64,000 bases of DNA from Malus domestica (taxonomy: Eukaryota > Streptophyta > Magnoliopsida > Rosales > Rosaceae), in NCBI RefSeq assembly GCF_042453785.1, contig NC_091673.1, positions 5,854,501 to 5,918,500 of the forward strand, read 5' to 3'. Numbering within the stretch: the first letter of the stretch is position 1; every line of letters begins with the position of its first letter. The notes beneath the pieces were generated by a model, which ran no database searches, had not been told where the DNA came from, and worked only from the letters and a program-made list of their open reading frames with translations. This document shows positions 34,383-44,845 of this stretch, piece after piece. A program made the translations under genes and the position numbers.

Positions 34383-35124
34383 AAGCTTCACCTACAAAAG
34401 CTTCACCCATAAAAGCTTCACCCATAAAAGTTTGACCCACAAAAGTTTCACCTACAAAGCTTGAACACAAAAGCTTCACACTATCTTGACCAAGATAGTA
34501 TGAAGCAAAATCAATTCATGGTGCCCAACAAAGCTTCAACCTCAAAGCTTCACCTACAAAACTTCAACACCAAAGCTTCAATATATATATATATATTCGG
34601 AAATTCGACAATTCAAAATTTTGAAAATTCAAAAATTCAAAAAACAAAAAAATCAAAAATTCGAAAAAAAAAATTGCCTAGGCCTTCTCTTCTTTGGGCC
34701 TAACAACTTTCATAACAAATATATATATATGAAGAAGGAGTTTTGGGCTACCACTTAGAAAGGAAATGCCTCATTCGTCAACTCCCTCGACCGGAGACTT
34801 GGGGGACTCCTACCATATGCTACTGCACCTTGATACTCAAAAGCCTCATGACCACTCAGTGACTTGGTTTTTTCAAGTCTCCAACCGAGAAGTTTTCCTC
34901 ACTCGGGAAATTAAGGGAGCACTACCTCAACATATATGCTTCACTCTCAAAGCTTCAACATACAAGCTTCAACAAAAGAAAAAATTCAAAGAACTTAGTG
35001 AAAAAGGTCTTGGTGTATTTAACACAAGACGTTGAAATGAAGCAAAGCTTCTTTATTGATATCTCCAATAAGTTACAAATATGTACATATACATGAATCA
35101 AAATAAACAAACAAGAGGGAGCAT

Positions 35125-35832
35125 TCACAAAGGTTGCTCATAAGAAGTCTCAGCAGTCGGCAGAGCCCCAGAAAGAGTAGGTACCAGAGGGTGATCATTC
35201 GGAGCCTCAGCACTGGGCAGAACCCTAGAAGGAGGAGGCACCGAAGGTTGATCATTTGGAGCTTCATTACGCGGTACATCCCCAGAAGATGAATGCAATA
35301 AATGCCTTTGGAACAAATCCACAAATCTCTGATGATCAAGTAAAATCTGACCATCAGATTTCTGCAGCTGGTCAAGCTTCCTCTTCATGTTTGTAGCATA
35401 GTTATGTGCAAGTTTGTGCAACTATTTATTTTCATGCTTGAGCCCTCTGATCTCCTGTTTGAGAATTATCACTCCAGCCGCCAATGATTCAACTTTGTGG
35501 GTTTGAGCAAATAGGCGTTGGGCCATATTAGACACAGAACCTGCACACTGAACACTGAGAGTCAGAGAATCCTTCACAACCAACTCATCAGACCGTTTGG
35601 AAAGTAGTCTGTTATCTTTGGGAGTGAGAAGGTTCCTGACCACCACCGTAATGGTCATATCATTCTTCATCACAGAGTCCCCAATGGTAAGAGGACCAGT
35701 AGGGGATAAGAAGGATGGGCACCATATGTTGTCTTGAGAAGGCATGGATGCCTCTTCACCAAAGTTCAAGTCAAAACAACAGTCGGATGGGTCAAACATT
35801 CTCAGAAATGATGAAGGAGAAATGAGGTGCAA
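35125..35832 (-). CDS. Antisense ORF inside the Gypsy element, interrupted once
   Basis: 236 codons on the minus strand, with one in-frame TAG at 35422. The N-terminal part has SPSSFLRMFDPSDCCFDLNF. The middle is likely coiled coil (SLAAGVIILKQEIRGLKHEN, then LHKLAHNYATNMKRKLDQLQ). The tail is a Pro-rich tandem motif (VPPPSRVLPSAEAPNDHP). I do not recognise a function. Antisense ORFs between gag-pol and the 3' LTR are known in some Gypsy lineages. The stop suggests it is decaying. Confidence 0.5.
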
Positions 35833-36233
35833 TAAATCTCTGAAGTAAAGGAAAAATTCTTACAAGCAATAACTATCTGAATGTACTTCTTGCACACAAT
35901 TGGTGCCCTTATAAAAGAAAGGGCAACATGGTCGTTGGTTCAAAAATCGAAGAGGCACCACTCTCCGGATTCCGAAGAGGCACCACTTTCCACATGCAAT
36001 ATCAGCTCCTCGGGTACCACATATAACTTTGCCAAAGATCTCTGACAAAGTTTAGACACATAAATTTTGAAGATCCAACTACCCTACTATTACCCACAAG
36101 AGTAAACGAACAGAACCACTACTTGATAACCAGAAAGTCCCAATGTGTGTCAACCTCCATGCTCCGTGGCAAGGCAGACTGGCAAAAATGCCCAACCTTT
36201 ACTCACATTCGAGAAAACACTCCCAACAAGATT

Positions 36234-36665
36234 GCTTGCTCAAAAATTGAAGAGGCACCGCCCTCCGAATCTCGAGAGCCAGACTCCCAACAGGATTACT
36301 TTCTCAAAAATCGAAGAAACACTGCTATCCGAATCTCAAGAGTCAGACTCCCAACAGAATTTCTTTCTCAAAAATCGAAGAGGCACCGCTCTCCGAATCT
36401 CGAGAGCCAGACTCCTAACAGGATTACGTGCTCAAAAATCGAAGAGGCACCGCCCTCTGAATCTCGATAGCCAAATTTCCAACAGGATTACTTTCTCAAA
36501 AATCGAAGAGACACTGCTCTCCAAATCTCGAGAGCCAGACTCCCAACAATATTGCTTTCTCAAAAATCGAAGAGGCACAGTTCTCTGAATCTCGAGAGCC
36601 AGATCCCCGACAAGATTGCTTGTTCGAAAACCGAAGAGGCATCGCTCTTCGAACTTCAAGAGCCA
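36234..36665. repeat. 63-bp minisatellite in the Gypsy element
   Basis: Seven imperfect copies of a unit containing CAAAAATCGAAGAGGCACCG and CTCCGAATCTCGAGAGCCAG. A partial relative lies near 35940-36000. The reading frames across it are repeat artefacts. Confidence 0.9.
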
Positions 36666-37988
36666 AATTTCCTTGGATAAAGTTTATCTGCAATCTTCAC
36701 ATGCAACATCAACTTTCCAGATACCACGGACCACTTTTTCAAAGTGCTCTGACAAAGTTAAAACACGTGAAGCTTGCAACTCCCACTACATTGCTATGAC
36801 CAAGAAGGGTAAAGGAATATCACTATTACTTGTTGTTAGGGAGACTCCTATATATGTCGACATTCATCCTCCACAACCACGCAAACCTGCAAATAAAAAA
36901 AATGCTCAACGTTTCTTCACATCCGAGATAGCACTCTCAGCAGAGTCTCTCGAAATACTCAGCTTCTTTTCCTCCCGATAATACCTCTGCAAACAAACCA
37001 CACCAGAGCAAGAGTATCTCATATCATCAGGGTTAAAAGCAAGAGTATCCCATATCATGTTTTTTCCTGTCTTTTCCTTTGGCCTTGTTCTTACCTGCAA
37101 GACAAGGAGAAATAGAGCAATCAGTCAGCACTTGGAATCAAGCTTCCAGTCAAGAACTGACTGTCTGGAACCCCATACCTGATTACTTACCTGGCATTGC
37201 TCTCAAGTACTCATCTTTAACATCTTATGCTTTCAGAGAAGATACCACATCTGCCTGAGGAATATACAGGGCAAGTGAGAAGGATACAAGGAAGCATGTG
37301 GAGACAAGCGTAACAGAACACGTGCCGATACATCCACTACTTTGTCAAAAGAAAAAGTATCTCATATCATCAGGGTCGAACGTACTCTAGATTTGGTGGA
37401 CTTGTTTTGACCCTCAAATTCTTGAGTCGGCCTTATACTCTGGAGGAAACCAGAAAACCCTCCAGCCCAGTTCAAGAATAAGCCTGTGAAAAGTTACTTC
37501 TTCAAAAGCAAAAGTATCTCATATCATCTCTTCTCCATTTGCTTCTCCTTATCCTTAGTGTTATTTACAACATAAGGAGAATGAGAACAATCAACCGGAA
37601 GTCGAAGTCGAACCTCCGATTCAGGTTGTTTGCTTGGAAGTTTAATTGCTTACCTTGTCTGTTACCTCCTTCGGCAAATCTCCTAGCTCGGCGACTTGGG
37701 GGATTCCTACTATAGGGTTTGTATCGCACTTGACCAAGCCGGAAACTACAAGTAAGCTTTAAGTGAAATTGATACATTACCTTGTGCATCTTCATTGGTT
37801 AAAGATACCACCCCTGGATGGAGGAAAAGTACTTCCAGAGAAGATGCCACATTTACATATAAGACAGATAAGGCAAGTAAAAATGATATCACACTTCGGT
37901 ACTTAGAAGTTTCGTGATTACTCAATAGCTTGGATCTTGCACGTCCCCAACCGAGGAGCTTCCCTCACTCGAGAACTTAAGGGAGCAT

Positions 37989-38537
37989 TGTTTGTACCAT
38001 ACTTGACCAATCCCGAAACTACTGAGCACCGGTCAGCGTTATACCGTCAATGACCCAGAAGAGTTTCCCTCCAACCAGGAAGCCAATCACAGCGGGACAC
38101 GTGTCGACATCAGAAGCCAATCATAGTGTGACACGTGTCAACATCAGAAGCCAATCATAGCGCGATACGTGTCAACATCAGAAATCAATCACAACACGAC
38201 ACGTGTCAATGTCAGAATGAACCTAGAAACTCTTTTCTATAAATAGAGATCATTCTCTCACAATATTTTCTAATGTCATTTGTACTAAATCATTCACTAG
38301 TACTCACAAAATGAGAGCTTGAACCTATGTACTTGTGTAAACCCTTCATAATTCATGAGAACTCCTCTACTCCGTGGACGTAGCTAATCTGGGTGAACCA
38401 CATACATCTTATGTTTGCTTCCCTGTCTCTATCCATTTACATACTTATCCATACTAGTGACCGGAGTAATCTAGTGAAGGTCACAAACTTAACACTTTCT
38501 GTTGTACCAAGGTCCTCATTGATTTTGTGCATAAACA
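37989..38537 (+). repeat. Gypsy 3' LTR
   Basis: 549 bp, longer than the 5' copy mainly through one more GACACGTGTC-bearing tandem unit. TATA box CTATAAATAG near 38237. It ends AACA directly against the next LTR-like region. Confidence 0.88.
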
Positions 38538-39050
38538 GAAGTGATGCTCAACTAGAAGTAGCACATGTTGCGAGGCTGCTCTACTTGTGTTGCCTTAGTT
38601 GGCTCGGCTTGTGGCGTTGAAGGTGATGAAGTCCCTTTTATAGAATAAGGGCTCGCTCCTCATTACAAAAATGATGGGTTAAAGTTGATGCTCGTGGCGA
38701 GGCGGTTGCTCAGTAAGCGGCGATGCTCTCTAATGATGGTGAGGGAGTCCCTTTTATAAAATAAGGGCCCGCTCCTCATTACAAAAATGATGGGCTAGAG
38801 TTGGTGCTCGCGGCGAGGCGGTTGCTCAGCTGGCGGCGATGCTCTCTAATGAATGTGAGGGAGTCCCTTTTATAAAATAAGGGCTCGCTCCTCAGTACAT
38901 GAATAATGGGTGCTTTCTAATGAAAGTGAGGGAGTCCCTTTTATAGAATAAGGGCTCGCTCCTCAGTACATAAATAATGGGCTAAGTCCTCCAAGTATTT
39001 TTCATGAGGCCCAGTTGAGGCCCAATATATGGTACATAATGTAATCCCCC
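38538..39050 (-). repeat. LTR-like region with four tandem TATA modules
   Basis: Read on the minus strand, CCCTTATTCTATAAAAGGGA-type cores occur at about 38633, 38750, 38865 and 38935 (plus-strand positions), in units of about 117, 115 and 70 bp. The same core occurs once in the LTR at 41830-42193. ACTTGGGGGATTAC near 39045 resembles a polypurine tract for a minus-strand element, so this is probably its 3' LTR. Confidence 0.6.
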
Positions 39051-39154
39051 AAGTCTTTGGTCAATAGAGTCTGTTGGCTAGAGACTTCAAATTGAATCCA
39101 TGTATGGGCCGAAGTGGCAGTTGTTCGAATGCGGTATTTGTATACCCTGCACTG

Positions 39155-39420
39155 AAGCTTTGTAGGTGAAGCTTTTGAAGCTGGAGCTTTGTAAATGAAG
39201 CTTTTGAAGCTAGAGCTTTTGTAAATGAAGCTTTTGAAGCTAGAGTTCTGTAAATGAAGCTTTTGAAGCTAGAGCTCTGTAAATGATCTTTTGAAGCTAG
39301 AGCTCTATAAATGAAGCTTTTGAAGCTAGAGCTTTTTGTAAATGAAGCTTTTGAAGCTAGAGCTCTGTAAATAAAGCTTTTGAAGCTAGAACTCTGTAAA
39401 TGAAGCTTTTGAAGCTGATT
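39155..39420. repeat. ~30-bp tandem array
   Basis: About nine copies of AAGCTTTTGAAGCTAGAGCT plus CTGTAAATG. The 125-codon minus-strand frame through it (repeating SFKSFIYRALASKA) is a repeat product. Confidence 0.9.
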
Positions 39421-39600
39421 GACATGATTGATGCTCATGAATGTTTATGTTGATTGACATGAGTGATGCTCATGGATGTTGACATGAGTGATGCTCATGA
39501 ATGTTGACATGAATGATGGTCATGAATGTTTATGAGTGATGCTCATGAATGTTTATGTATGATTGACATGAGTGATGCTCATGTATAATTTTGGAGTACT
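39421..39600. repeat. TGATGCTCATGAATGTTGACATGAG tandem array (short variants)
   Basis: About seven imperfect copies of a unit containing GACATGAGTGATGCTCATG, directly next to the preceding array. Non-coding. Confidence 0.8.
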
Positions 39601-40159
39601 GGACGTACTTTTGATCACCTAGTGGGTGATAATAGCGGCTGGGTGCCAAATAATTTTTTGTAGTACTGGGCGTACTTTTGGTCACCTGGTTGGTGCTATT
39701 TTAGGCTTATGGGCCTTCGCCCTCCACACAACATTTCAGCCCATTTATTTTGGGCTTGACATTTTTTTTTATTAACCTCTGATAGGGTTTATACAAATGT
39801 CTCCGAAAGATAAGAAAAATAAATCACATCATACATCTGCCAAGAAAAGTAAATCACATCATTCTGGTGGGGTGTTTATTCCTTGCTTTTACTTTCTCTT
39901 TTGCTTTCTTTTTTCCCTTTTGGCAGATGGCAGACAACGCTTCCGTATTGGTTGAGGAAGTGCGCAGGCAATTATCAGCTATCACAGCTGGGTTTCTCAG
40001 GTCATCCTCGAGAATATTTCTTTCAACCTTGCCGACAAGATCTACACCGACATAAGCAGCTTTGGTATATATGCCTCCTCATTTTTCTTTTTCTGCTGTT
40101 TGAACACAAGTTGGTGTACTCCAGCTGTAAAAATCCCATCAGATTACTTTTCTTTCTGC

Positions 40160-40470
40160 TCTTCTACTTTTGCATTCGGCCTCTTCACAAGCTTTTTCTC
40201 TAGCTCTATCAGAGAGCTTGAGAGCCTTGATCTGAGCATGTGCCTCTCCTAGCTCCCGGTCCTTATCTCTGACTTCATTCTCAAGCCGATTAAGCTTGAC
40301 TTTGACCGGATCTGAGCCGTGCAAGAGGTTTATCAACTCGTCGCCATCCATACTCGGTTTCCTGATCCTCTCCTCCGAGATGAGCTCTTCCCCTCCTTGA
40401 ACGATTCGGACACCATCAGTGGCAGCGGTGTCGGCGTAGCACCGTGAACCAGTCCGTTACTGTAATCCGT
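40160..40470 (-). pseudogene. Captured fragment of a MAP70 microtubule-associated protein gene
   Basis: Minus strand: LPLMVSESFKEGKSSSRRRG, then after a frame change GDELINLLHGSDPVKVKLNR, LENEVRDKDRELGEAHAQIK and ALKLSDRAREKA. This is the N-terminal region of plant MAP70 coiled-coil proteins. Only about 90 residues remain, with one frameshift. It lies in the interior of a minus-strand LTR element and has the same orientation as that element. Confidence 0.85.
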
Positions 40471-40636
40471 CATCGGAGTCACACCTCTGTCGTCGGAAAA
40501 CTCCTTCATAGCCCAATCTGAGTGGCGCACACTCCTTCACATCCAAATGTAGCTCGGGATCTGAAATGCCTAGGGTTTCAAATCGCATACAAAATACACA
40601 GAGGCGCAGATAGGGGGATAGAACGAAAGAGTGTTG

Positions 40637-40770
40637 GAGCTTTGCAAAAAATGATGTGTCCATCCTCTCTAACCAATACATTTTCATGCTTCAAGTCTCT
40701 GTAAAAAAATCCCCATCATGTGCAGATACTCTAGAGCTAACAGTGCCTCAACCGCGTAAATCCCCAGATA
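40637..40770 (-). pseudogene. Captured fragment of an AGC-type (D6PK/AGCVIII-like) kinase gene
   Basis: Minus strand: YAVEALLALEYLHMMGI, then one base gained in a T run, then YRDLKHENVLVREDGHI. This is the catalytic-loop region of plant AGCVIII kinases, which read YRDLKPENVLVREDGHIM. The loop Pro has become His and the DFD segment is lost. About 45 residues; non-functional. Confidence 0.82.
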
Positions 40771-40789
40771 AATTTTTTTTGCATTGACA

Positions 40790-41811
40790 CACCCGAGGAC
40801 ATCGACGGTCGTTATGTGGACTCTCCTCTATGCACATCATCCCTATATCAAGCCTTTAAATGCTGCATAGTTTGAGCTCTGCTAAAGCACCAGGCATGCC
40901 TCGTGAGTATGCCTCCAGCTTCAATGTGGTGTCAACAACATCCAAAATGCCTGAAATAACCACTGAGCTTTGCTCTGAATTGAAACGGAAACCCTAGCCC
41001 AGAATCCCAATTGGGACAGAAATATGGAAGAAGCAATACCAGTATCTACTCTCAGATGCTCAGTGAGAACGAACGAGCGAACGAACACCTTCTTCCGACT
41101 CTGAATTCTCACTAGTCACTGCAAATGAATTCAGACACCGCCACCTTCGCCATTGGCAAACACGCGAGCTTGTTTTGGGGTTATTGCTCTGACGAGGGTG
41201 AGATTCTCAGCTCCATTGAGCATCGCAGAGACCATGATTTGATAATTCAAAGAAAACTCTGAAAGAAAAAAGCTACTGAACAGATTGATTTGGAAGCCTC
41301 ACTCTTGTGGACGGTGCCATTTTTTGGTCGCCATTTTTCAGATCTGACCGTTGAGATTAAGGGCCTGCTGCTTCCCTTCCTACATATTTAAGTACTAGTC
41401 CTAGGATTAAATAATCCTAAACTCTCCCAATCTCTCTCTTCTTGCCCAACTCTTCAACTGCTGGTGCCTGCTGTGCTGGGATCTAAATAAAATGTTCAAC
41501 TCCGAGGAATGCGATATTCAGCGGATCTTGGCTATGGGCTACGTGGTCGTGGGTTGACCCACAAAATCCCGTCAGCTGATAGACTCTCAGAAACCCATTT
41601 GCCGATAGTAACCACATCTTTAATTTCTGCAAACCCAATGAGAGAGACATTGCAATCTTTCGGTTTTCAGCTTTTTTTGTGTTTCGTTATTGGGTGGGAA
41701 AGTTGAAAGAGTGTTGCAGATTGATTTGGAAGACAGGGTTGCTGGGTTTTTGCAGATTCACGGTAGAGGTGAAAAAATGAAAGAGAAACGACACAACTTT
41801 TCGTATCATTT
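40790..41811 (-). other. Interior of the minus-strand LTR element, further unidentified fragments
   Basis: GGGTTTCCG-type leader sequence followed by a short frame LDVVDTTLKLEAYSRGMPGA on the minus strand, which looks host-derived but was not identified. No retroviral-type gene (gag, pol) is visible, so the element is non-autonomous. Confidence 0.45.
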
Positions 41812-42193
41812 CTCACAGACGGCACCAAATGTTGATGCACAAAACCGGAGATCTTGGAACAACGTAAATCCTACCGTGAATCTGCAAGAAATGTAAAGAA
41901 CACAAGATGTATCGTGGTTCACCCCAATGTTTAGGCTACGTCCACACTGATTATTGTATTTCTCTGAGATGTTGAAGAGGGAGAGAGGGAGAGAGAGCTT
42001 CCTTATGTGAGGATGAGCTTCTCTGAATATGAGAGGGGATGTGAGGCCTTTGGGGATCAGGAGGCCCTTTTATAGAATAAGGGCTCCTCCCCTTTTTACA
42101 TATTTGCCCCTTCTTTTATTACATAATTACATTTGAGTCCCCCGAATATTTATACGAGATCTAAATACGGAGGCTCTAAGTATGGTACAAACA
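41812..42193 (-). mobile_element. 5' LTR and primer-binding site of a minus-strand LTR element
   Basis: On the minus strand the LTR starts TGTTTGTACCATACTTAGAG (42193) and ends GCATCAACA (41830). TTTGGTGCCGTCTGTGAG follows, a primer-binding site like that of the Gypsy element at 32667. The LTR has one TATA core (TTCTATAAAAGGG near 42075). The interior runs left and includes the MAP70 and kinase fragments. Confidence 0.75.
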
Positions 42194-42460
42194 TATTGGA
42201 TTTTCACAGTTTTACAAGGTGGGGGAGGTAACCATTTGGCAATGATGAGAGGGTGATGTCAATGCTCATTTTCTTTGGCAGCTTGGCGTAGAGTTTGTCT
42301 TATTTCACGTTTTTACGTTATTCTCCAATATTATATATATATATTATCCATTGAGGCGTGGCTTTGGTACTGAACTTCAGTTATTATATGGTAAAGTATA
42401 ATTGGGGCAGGTTTTTAGTCACTTTGGCAAGCTCGAAATTTAATCTATTTTGAAGGAAAA

Positions 42461-43106
42461 ATGCTTACAATTGATGAATTGGTTAGTGGCATTCACTCAC
42501 AAGTTTGTGAGGTGAATTCTTGGGATATGAGTTTTATGTTAAACTCAGTTGATGATCGTTGCATTCTCGAAATGCTTGTAGTGCATGGAAGGCCTTTAAG
42601 GGCGCCTAGAATTCATGAGGTTTTTTGGCTTTCTCCTTGCGCTTTCCAAATTAAAGTTAACGCCAACGTTGCAGCTCGTGGTTCACCAGGCATGGCTGGT
42701 TTTCGTGGTATTTTCTATGACCACTTGGGTCATTGTCTAGGATGTTTTGGCATTGTTGCTGCCTTGGGGCCGAAACTTAAAGCTATTATTAATGTTGTTT
42801 ATATGGCTTTGGAGAGGGGTTGGCATTCTATTTGGATTGAGTGGGATTTTTCTTTGGTAGTGCATTTTCTTTGTAATGAATCTTCTCATGTGCCTTGGCG
42901 TTTATCAGTTTATTGGACAAATTGTTGTACCATTCTCTCTTCCATGCATATTCGGATTTTATCGCGAAGGAATTCAAATGGCAGACTGTTTAGCAAATTT
43001 TGGTGTTGATCATGTTGGGATTCATTGGTGGGATTCTTGCCCGCCGTGTACAGTTGCGGCTTTTGCTCATAGTATTTTGGGTTTTCAAAAATTTCGTTTC
43101 TCTTAG
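42461..43106 (+). pseudogene. LINE-derived RNase H-like domain, broken
   Basis: The frame from 42461 includes VNANVAARGSPGMAGFRGIF, DHLGHCLGCF and ALERGWHSIWIEWD. After a frameshift near 42950 the next frame gives FYREGIQMADCLANFGVDH. This is the RVT_3/RNase H domain at the 3' end of plant LINEs. The first catalytic Asp region (usually NTDGAARG) reads NANVAARG, so activity is lost. The start of the LINE remnant is not clear. Confidence 0.8.
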
Positions 43107-43189
43107 GAGTTGTCTTAACTAATTGGTCTTTCTAATAGTTTTCTACATCTTGTTAGAGTAATGTTTCATGACCCCACTAACTTATTTTA

Positions 43190-43530
43190 TCTGTGGACAA
43201 TCAGTCCCACATTGATGTAAGAAGAGACCTTACATGTTCTTAAAAGTAAGTTGGGTTTCCCCATATTGCCAATTTTTATGGTTGAACATCAACTTCCTTC
43301 GTTGTATAAGAGCAGGTTGTTCCATGCGTGAAGCAAATGGCCACACGTGGTCCACGTCACCCAGTTTATGTTGTTAATGTGTTAGATATGAAAATTCGCC
43401 ACACGTAAGGGAAGTCTTGAGAAATGGGTCCCATATTGATCAGAGAAGGGACTTTGCATAGACTTATAAGTAAGTTGAGCTACTCCTCATAACCAATTGG
43501 TTTTATGGTAGAACCTTAACAATTTTTCAA
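43190..43530. mobile_element. TRIM-like element (short direct repeats)
   Basis: Two related stretches about 210 bp apart, CAGTCCCACATTGATGTAAG and TGGGTCCCATATTGATCAGA, each followed by ACTTATAAGTAAGTTG or its variant and TTTTATGGTTGAAC/TTTTATGGTAGAAC. A similar arrangement occurs at 51590-51905. Non-coding; element class by resemblance only. Confidence 0.45.
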
Positions 43531-44391
43531 TATCTTTATTTGTTCTTTCTTCTTCAATATATTCACAACAGTGTCTTTTCCTTAATAACAATGTTGATTG
43601 CTGAGTGAAAGCGACATTACTGTTTTATTTATAAAAAAAAAATGCTTACTTGAAATAATTGGAGGGAGCATAACTTTGGAGGAGAAAAGCTACATGAATT
43701 AATGCCTCAATTTGACTCTAATGTATTAATCCCACTAGATAAAGTTGTTGTTGTACTGTTTCCATCAGTAAGGTAGGCCGGGCACTCCCCTTAGAGTAAT
43801 TAGAAGTCAAGCTTATTACTTTCCACCTAGCTGGAATTTATATCAGTCTAAAACAAGATTGCCAAACATTCAGTAATTCCTTGATGTTGTTCTTGTCTGC
43901 TGAGAATTGGAAAAGAAAATAGACAAAGATAATTAAAATGGCAAGAGCACATTTCGGTAGTGCTCACTTGGCTAAGACATACTCTTTTTTATTCAATAAA
44001 CTTCTGCCTTAGGTAAACTAGAAATAAGATGCCGCTCTTTAATAAAGACTCAACATACTATTGATATTGTTGACAATGCATCAATAACAAGTTAATACGT
44101 TTTGTTATTTACAATAAATGATATCAACTTATTATTGAAGATGTATTGATAAGCCGTTTAATAAAATGACCGACGTATGTTCAGTAGCTAGACTAAACAA
44201 AAACCTGACAAAAATGCTCTCATTGTATCAGTCATGTTTTCTAATCTAGTTACAAAATTTTTACATCTTCAACGATTTTCTAACCCTGATAATGCAATAG
44301 ATTGAAGATAAACCTTTGTGCAATAATTCTTGATCATTCTCAATAGTAAGAATCCACAAGAGCATCTTTCCGTTCGCAACGTGTTGCGTTA
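43531..44391. other. Intergenic, no gene seen
   Basis: AT-rich; no family motif or repeat pair recognised. Confidence 0.5.
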
Positions 44392-44399
44392 GTTTCGAG

Positions 44400-44837
44400 C
44401 AAGGTTCTAAAAAACACTAGGCGCTAGTCGGGCGGCGGGTTAGAGCTTAGCGCCTAGGCGGCTAGGCGGATATAGGTAAATCTCTTATTTATCTTGTAAA
44501 TAAGTACATATTGATACCTAAAAAAAAACTAAACTTGTATGGATGATAAAATAATGATAAAATGCAAATTAGGTACACTATTTCCATAAGTATTGGATGA
44601 ACTTGTAGTAAATCCATCATTTGCAAATTAGATACACCATTTTCATAAGTATACCACCATGAAACCAAAAAAGAAAAAAGCACGCAATTAATAATAAATA
44701 AATAAATAAAAAACCTCCTAGGACCGCCTAGCCCGCCTAGGCCCAACCCGATTTTTCCTCGCGATTTGCCCAAAAACGCCTCAGTTGCTAGGTGCCCAGT
44801 GCCTAGGCGGCCGCCTAGGGCGTTTTTTAGAACACTG
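44400..44837. mobile_element. hAT-type MITE
   Basis: 438 bp with inverted ends CAAGGTTCTAAAAAAC and GTTTTTTAGAACACTG and an 8-bp target duplication GTTTCGAG at 44392-44399 and 44838-44845. GC-rich CTAGGCGG palindromes lie just inside both ends, with an AT-rich centre. No transposase. Confidence 0.88.
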
Positions 44838-44845
44838 GTTTCGAG

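Larger units (their letters stand above)
32667..38537 (+). mobile_element. Gypsy-type LTR retrotransposon, gag-only, with antisense ORF
   Basis: 5.87 kb. LTRs at 32667-33181 and 37989-38537 start TGTTTGTACCA and end AACA. Primer-binding site TTTGGCGCCGTC follows the 5' LTR. The polypurine tract before the 3' LTR is poor. The plus-strand interior has a broken gag and no protease, reverse transcriptase or integrase. The rest contains AAAAGCTTCACC tandem stretches (34380-34580), an antisense ORF and a 63-bp minisatellite. This is a non-autonomous Gypsy derivative, as often seen in Rosaceae genomes (inference). Confidence 0.88.

Noticed and set aside
36234..36665. Regularly spaced repeats that might suggest a CRISPR array
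   Set aside because: Units are contiguous imperfect minisatellite copies without unique spacers, in a plant retroelement.
36123..36693. Overlapping plus and minus frames of 65-147 codons
   Set aside because: All arise from the 63-bp minisatellite; the repeat length is a multiple of three, which keeps frames open.
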